Shown here in pieces: positions 58,209-64,000 of a stretch of 64,000 nucleotides of DNA (position 1 is the stretch's first letter; each line of letters opens with the position of its first letter). The stretch comes from Myrica gale. Taxonomy: Eukaryota; Streptophyta; Magnoliopsida; Fagales; Myricaceae. A model generated the notes under the pieces. That model worked only from the letters and a program-made list of their open reading frames with translations, ran no database searches and was not told where the DNA came from. Location of the stretch: assembly GCA_963930655.1 (NCBI GenBank), contig OZ005606.1, positions 20,252,001 to 20,316,000 of the forward strand. The letters run 5' to 3'. A program made the position numbers and the translations under genes.

Positions 58209-59307
58209 GTTGAAAATATGTTCTCAAAACCAGTTATTAGAATAATATGAGATAATTATTTTTTTTATCATCACATGTATTTATTACTTATTGGGTATAA
58301 TGTTGTAACATGAGATGTTACACAGTTATATATTGTTAAGTGAAATTGTAGAAAATTCATATCAATGATTAATGAATCAAAAGTCGAGGAGTATGACTTT
58401 TTGGTTCCTTGTTCACTTGACAGTTGTTCTAGACCGTGGTACATACTTATGTACAAATAGGTCTACACTCGTTGTGCTTCTATTAAAATAGGATGATGGA
58501 CTCTGTCATTGAGGTAGTGACCTTAAGTACACGAGTGAGTGCATTGTAAGAGTACATGCACTGAAAGATATCAAATATGAATACCTTATGGAAGTGATCA
58601 ATGGTGTAGAGAAGGTATTCAGCACAATTAATTTATTTTATCCTTAGACCTGAGAGGTTTATGCATGTTTGTTTGTTGTGTACTTGTACTTTGACCCAGT
58701 CATTTGGTGATGATCTTTCTAGGTCAAATATTTCAAACAACGTTGTGTCTTGTATATGATAAATGAGCTTGTGAAAATGCTCAACAAGGAATCCACCAGT
58801 CTATTTGAGAGAGAGTATATTCAGTATATCTATATAGAATTGGACTCGAAAAGAAATCACTGGCATAATCACAATAAATCCACCAGTCTCTTTGTGATAT
58901 ATTAATGGACATGATCACAATTTGTAAAAACCCATAAATTTGAAATACAGAATATAAGGGAATTAAATGAAAAAAAAATTCATGATGATCCTACGGCCAA
59001 GATTTGAGATCCCTAAAGATCCCACGTATAAACACAATAGAAACTCTGAATAAACCATTATAAATAGCTCAGAACTTCATTTGATGAAGAAAATTCATTT
59101 TTCACGAGAACCGTTCTCTCCAGAATTCTCTCTCAAGAACTGTGTGCGTGAATCTGTAGGAGGCATAACACTTAGGCTGCTAGATTTCAACGATCCAGGA
59201 ATTTCCGCTGCACGACTCTTACACTTTTGTCACTTGCCATCAACCCATTTCTTCACCTCTAACAAAAGGCGTAGACATAAATTTCAATTATAATTGAGCT
59301 TGTAACA
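58209..59307 (+). repeat. copia 3 3' LTR
   Basis: Starts TGTTGAAAATATG after the polypurine tract and probably ends TTGTAACA at 59307. About 1.1 kb, with an internal deletion relative to the 5' copy. Confidence 0.8.
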
Positions 59308-60252
59308 TAGGCAAGGGTGGGCACCGAAACGGACAGAATCGGAATTGCCCATTCCGGTTCCCACCGAAACGTGTTTTTTGATTTCGATTTCATTCCGGAA
59401 TAAACTGAAATGGAACCGGAATTTCCGGAACCGGATACTGAAAATTCCGGTTCCATATCTGGACCTAAAAGGCCCAGATTTGGTTTGGGCCCATTGGCCC
59501 AAAATTTCAGTTTTACAATTTGTTGCCTACTGCGTAATTGCCTTGCCTATTTCTCAATGCAACAATGTCGTCCAACATTACAAATTCCAATTGATGGTCC
59601 AACAGACCCAATGAATTGCCAATTTGTCATCCAACTCCAAAACCAAAATAAACTCTACATTAAAATTACAGCTTAACAAATAAATTATAGAACAAAATAA
59701 ACATAGCTAAATAAACTCAAAATTCAAATTACAAAAAAAAACTAAATAAACAATTAACTATACAAATAATTGAATAAATAAACAAGTAAACATAAAACAT
59801 TCATGAACTAATCCAAATTCAAAGAGGCAAACTCTAAATTAAAATTACAATGTTCTTTGAAATTAAAAAAAAATTAAAAGATAAACATTAAAGGACATTC
59901 AAATTGAAAATCTCAAACTTCAACTTCATAGTTCATCCAACATTCCAAGCTTCTCCAATCTCCGTCACTACAAAAAAACAAAAACAACGATATATAAAAG
60001 AAGTAATAAGACAACCAAATAATCAATTAACAAAACAAAATAATTACGAGAGAAATACCAAGACAAGACAACCAACCAAATAAAAAGACCAACTATTCAA
60101 GGCTCCAAGCTTGATAATGTTTAGCATATCCTCAAGTTCTCCATCTCTACAAAAGACAAAAACAAAACAAAACAAAATATTTAAAAGCAAATTATTACAA
60201 CAACCAAATAATCAATTAACAATTAACAAAATAAAACATATATCTAGTTTAC

Positions 60253-62379
60253 CTCTATCTAGTCTGTAACTCACTGGGTCATCTCCACCATCCACCTCGA
60301 CGTCATCTTCATCAAGCATAGGTGGAGCATGCAACCAATTCTGTGCACATATGAGGCCCTCCACAGTACAAGGTGCCAACGAAGAGCGAAAACAATCAAA
60401 CACTCAACCAGAAGTGCTAAAAGCAGACTCAGATGGCACAGTAGTGATTGGAATAGCCAACACATCAGAAAGAATCTGAAACTTCTGAGAATTCACCTTC
60501 CACCATAATAAAATATCAAAACCTGGCACCTGGGGTTCCACATCTTCAATCAAGTATCTATCAACCTCAGACTTACTGTCTAGCAAGTTTTGAGACTGTC
60601 GATAATTACCAAGACCTCCCCATAGTCTTTGCTCAATGCTCATCTCATCCACACTTACAGAACTTTGACTTCCACTACTATGCGCTGCTTGGGTTATGCT
60701 ACCTCCACCAGGACCACCATTATACTGCTCAAATAATGTATCTAGAATGTCTCGCACCATGGCAGTGAAATCCAAGCCCTTCTCCCTCCCAAAGTTATTG
60801 ATAGCCCAAAACTCCAAAGTTATAAGTTTAAAGCGAGGATCCAATACTGAAGCTATAAATAAAAGTCTATTCACCTTCCTCAAATCTCCCCAATACGTAT
60901 CATACTTACTTTGCATTCGTTTAGCCATGTCACAAAGCAAAATATCAGAAGTAAAGGTCTCCAAATGCAATTTAACTTTTGTCAATTCCTCAAAAAATAC
61001 ATTTGAAGTTACATATTCTGACTCTGATACGTGGGGTGACCTCATAAAACACTTTCAAAAATCGAACAAACTGGCGAATATGCTCCCAATCCTCAAATGT
61101 AGGTTTCCCCAATCCCTTCCTCCCATGACTATCTTCATTCAAAAACATCACCATGTTCCCATCTCCCTCGAACATATCCTCAAAACACCCCGAAATTTTT
61201 CAGCCCATTCTAACATAATATAGGTGGAGTTCCAACGAGTGGGAACATCCATTTGCAAGAAATTATTTTCAGATAACATTCTATCAGCTGCAGCCTTCTT
61301 GAACCAAGCAAGCCTTTGAGGACTAGATTTAACATACGTAATAATATTTCGTATCTTTGTAACGGAATCATCCAACTCCTTCAATCCTTCCTGAACAATA
61401 AGATTCAAAATATGTGCAGAACAACGTATATGAATAAAATCATGATTGCAAACAACTAGCGCCCCTAGTCCTGTATGCCTTCTTTTCAGTTGTTCAATTG
61501 CAGTATCGTTGGAGGTTGCATTATCAACCGTGATCGTGAGGATTTTCTCAATCCTCCAGCCATTCATACATGTCTCTATCTCTTTCCCAATAGTTGCCCC
61601 TTTATGATCAGTTACACGGCGACAATAAAGAATTCTCTTCTGTAAACACCAGCTCCTATCAATAAAGTGAGCTGTCACGCACATGTAATTCACATTTTGA
61701 ACCGATGTCCACGTATCAGTTGTGAAACACACTCTAGGGCTTTCCCTCGCAATTGCATCTTTCAATTTATCTCTCTCCTCTACAACAATTCCATACAATC
61801 CCTCATGATCTTATATCTAGAAGGCATCTTAAATCGAGGCTCAAGTCTAGTAATCATTTTCCTAAACCCCATCCTCTGCACAGTTCTAAGAGGCATCTCA
61901 TCCATGATAAAAAATTTAGCAATCCACCTTCTAACCTCATTTTCACTATAATTGTCCAACTTTAACATTCCTGACTCATTCCCTTTTGCTTTCGATGCAT
62001 CCATTGTCAACCTAGATTGAGACTTATCTAATAGGTTTTGTTGCTTCAAATATGGCAAGCAATGTTTGAGGTGACTTATCATACCCGAAGTCCCATGGTG
62101 ATCAGGATGACACTCAACCTTGGTCTTACAATGATGACATTTTGCCTCAGGGTGTTCAGGTCTAACAACTGGTAAAATCTTAGTGAAGTGATCCCACACA
62201 AAACTTTTGCGAGTATTTCTCCTCTTTCTACTAGGTTGATCTTCTTCTAGCTGATTAGTAGGACCCTCAGCTCCAGGAGAATTAGGAGAACTAACACACT
62301 CTTCAATTGGGTTAGATGGACCACCAATACTGGGGGAAGACCCCATATTTGTAGTAGGTGTAGAACTAATAGAATCCAT
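60253..62379 (-). pseudogene. hAT transposase, nearly full length, three frameshifts and one stop
   Basis: Start at 62379 (MDSISSTPTTN). The BED finger has FVWDHFTKI, CHHCKTK, and GMISHLKHC. The RNase H-like fold has CFTTDTWTSVQNVNYMCVTA, ITVDNATSNDTAIEQ, and CSAHILNLIVQEGL. Then come DVPTRWNSTYIMLEWA, TFEDWEHIRQFVRFLKVFYE, MQSKYDTYWGDL, and the hATC dimerisation signature (FDILLWWKV, PITTVPSESAFS). Frameshifts lie near 61788, 61185 and 61034. A TGA near 60405 replaces the Arg of the S-G-R motif. Only a few steps from intact, so it decayed later than hAT 1. Confidence 0.9.
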
Positions 62380-62454
62380 CTGAAACAAAACACATTTGAT
62401 ATTCAATTCATTAACTTTATTTCAGTAACAATTAATTGCAAAATGAGTCGATCT

Positions 62455-62570
62455 ATCTAACTCTAACAGCTATGTTCACAACCTAAATCTAACTCTAACA
62501 GCTATGTTCACAACCTAAAACATCTAAACATAAACAACAAAATGAAATTCTATCTAACTCTAACAGCTAT
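62455..62570. repeat. Short tandem repeat next to the hAT 2 start
   Basis: Two and a half copies of a 32-base unit beginning 'tctaactctaacagctat'. The third copy is offset and ends at the LTR-like start. Confidence 0.8.
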
Positions 62571-64000
62571 TGTGAGTCTAAATAACAACCCAAGAGGGGG
62601 GTGAATTGGGTTTTTCAAAAACTTAACACTTTTTGAGTAAATATGCAGATCTGAAAACTACCCCTCTTTAACAAATAATAATGTTGATCTAAATGTGTCT
62701 AACGCTATGTCAAGTATAATCAATGAATGATAAAGCATAAATCTCCACAAGTATGAATAAGTACTAAAATGTAAGAGAGATAGAGTTAGAGAGATAACAC
62801 CGTATTTTAGGTGGTTCGGCTAACACTTGCCTATGTCCACCCCCAAGACAAGTTACTTCCTTGGGCTTCCTTCACTATTGTCCAATAGCAAATACTCCTT
62901 AGCTTCCCGGGTGCAAAGGAACCTTTACAAAGCGTTTTGCGAGCTCACGCTTCAACTCTCACAAATCCTCACAACCTAAAGGATTTCTTCTACTCTCACA
63001 AGTATGACCAAGTGTTTTCCCAACACTCAACAAGTGTTCACACAACACTCAAGTGTTTTTCAAAAGATAGAATTACAATGAATGACTCTCTAAGCCGAAT
63101 ATGCCAATGAAAAACTCAAACCGTATGAAATGGCTCTCTAAGCCAAATCAGCAAGTGTAAAGCTCAATAAGATGCAATAAGATGAGATTATTGAAGGAAA
63201 CCTAAAGTTTTGCAGGTGGGAACACAAGCTCTCTCGGTAGGTGTTGTTTTCCCTCTTCTTCAACAAGCTTTCTCTCTCTAGAAGTTAGGGCAAGATTGAT
63301 TGCAAGTGGGTTGTCCCTTCTTCAAGAAATCTCTCTCTTCCTTTGAAGGCTTGGTTGTCAAAGATGAGCAAGAGAAGAAGATTTGACAATGGAGCTTTGT
63401 TCTTGAATGATTCAGCAAGTGAAAACTTTGGATCTTGGACATTCTCTCTCTAGATGTTGCAATATTGGTCGAACTCTACTTTCTCTCTCTCCATCTTCTT
63501 CTTCTTATAGCTTCTAGGTCTTCAACGGTCATTAAGGGTCTTATTGTAAAGTTAGAGAGCCGTTGGAGGGGTTTTGAAGACATTTGAACCATTTTGGAAA
63601 GAGCTGGCGTCGTTTCCAGATTTTCTGCAAAATAGCAGAATGTGTCGACACATTGATTGCATGTTCTGACACATTAAACTTGGTCTGGAAATAGACTCTC
63701 GGGTGTTAGTTCAATGTGTTGATACTATGGTCCAATGTGTTGACACTTCCAACACTTAGTCAAAAAATCACTTGAATGCCAGAAATGTAAACTCTTGGGT
63801 GTTAGTTCAATGTGTCGACACTTTGGTCCAATGTGTCAACACTTCCAACACTTAGTCAGAAAAATTTGTTCTTTGTCAGCAACTACTCCAATTTCAACTT
63901 TAAAGCATCCAAACCATTCCAATACTTCTTTAAACACCTATAATATGAAAAATTGATCTTATCAACTTGTGTAATGGTGTTCAAGTGCACTTTATAAATA
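62571..64000. repeat. LTR-like retroelement sequence running off the window
   Basis: Starts TGTGAGTCTAAATAACAACC followed by the AAGAGGGGGGTGAATTGGG phrase and later 'ttttaggtggttcggctaac', both seen in many plant copia-type LTRs. 63640-63860 repeats 'caatgtgt' with 'gacac' several times (a degenerate short repeat). No coding domain was recognised. The extent is unknown because the window ends. Confidence 0.55.

Larger units (their letters stand above)
53550..59307 (+). mobile_element. Ty1/copia retrotransposon with internal deletions and a nested solo LTR (copia 3)
   Basis: Direct repeats at 53550-54650 and 58209-59307 share long stretches ('atgttgtaacatgagatgtt', 'gtgatcaatggtgtagagaa'). 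Between them lie plus-strand gag, integrase, reverse transcriptase and RNase H traces, and the polypurine tract GCAAGTGGGAGATTG just before 58209. The 5' LTR runs directly into mid-gag, so its tail, the PBS and the gag start are deleted. A foreign solo LTR lies at 56045-57634. Confidence 0.85.
59308..62570 (-). mobile_element. hAT transposon (hAT 2), right end not seen
   Basis: The left end is TAGGCAAGGGTGGGCACCG or four bases later, followed by CCGGAA words and GGCCCAAAA-type words (59468-59500) as in the other hATs. A transposase lies at 60253-62379. No matching inverted end appears before 64000; the right part may be split by the LTR-like sequence at 62571 and continue beyond the window. 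Confidence 0.75.

Noticed and set aside
59965..59985. CACTACAAAAAAAC as a CACTA terminus
   Set aside because: Lies inside hAT 2 and closely resembles neighbouring 'ctctacaaaagacaaaaac' text. No subterminal repeats.
62571..64000. Repeated 'caatgtgtcgacac'-type words as a CRISPR-like array
   Set aside because: Spacing and repeats are irregular, the context is plant LTR DNA, and there are no associated genes.

Overview
This is nuclear DNA of a flowering plant, probably a eudicot. It has spliced genes with GT-AG introns, plant cell-wall enzymes, long AT-rich intergenic DNA, and many Ty1/copia, hAT, CACTA and MITE sequences. Nothing seen points to a bacterial, viral or organellar source. The species cannot be named from the sequence.

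Only three host protein genes are well supported, and all act on the cell wall. (1) 1584-5207, minus strand: a seven-exon GH9 class B endo-1,4-beta-glucanase of the AtCEL1/endoglucanase 8 type. All introns can be placed, but one extra base in exon 6 breaks the reading frame. (2) 23989-24612, plus strand: an intronless pectin methylesterase inhibitor (PMEI) of 207 residues. (3) 42098-44099, plus strand: a two-exon type I pectin methylesterase (PME) of 526 residues with a PMEI-like pro-region.

Most of the rest is transposable-element DNA. A degenerate minus-strand copia occupies about 8.8-11.2 kb. A structurally complete minus-strand copia (two about 488-bp LTRs, PBS, PPT, 5-bp target duplication) lies at 12193-19119 with a decayed gag-pol. 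A long-TIR element (19493-20150) and a fold-back MITE (23235-23635) flank the PMEI side. A 1.56-kb hAT-type element with a perfect 8-bp duplication is at 25566-27127, and two related hAT MITEs are at 27657-28024 and 34061-34456. CACTA ends lie near 31.6 kb and 45.17 kb. A nested pair of hAT elements covers 46386-51719: a 4.6-kb transposase-bearing element sits four bases inside the terminal repeat of a 0.7-kb element. A plus-strand copia with about 1.1-kb LTRs (53550-59307) has lost its gag start and carries a solo LTR of another family. A second hAT with a nearly full transposase pseudogene starts at about 59.3 kb, and an LTR-like sequence runs off the right edge from 62571.

Functionally, PME de-esterifies pectin, PMEI blocks PME, and GH9 enzymes cut beta-1,4-glucan, so the gene content has a wall-remodelling theme. 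Co-regulation is inference only. I found no convincing new gene system. The most unusual structures are a palindrome that copies a MITE end together with its flanking target DNA, the nested hAT insertion, GC-rich hairpin-rich islands, and a palindromic AAAATTTT MITE family scattered through the window.
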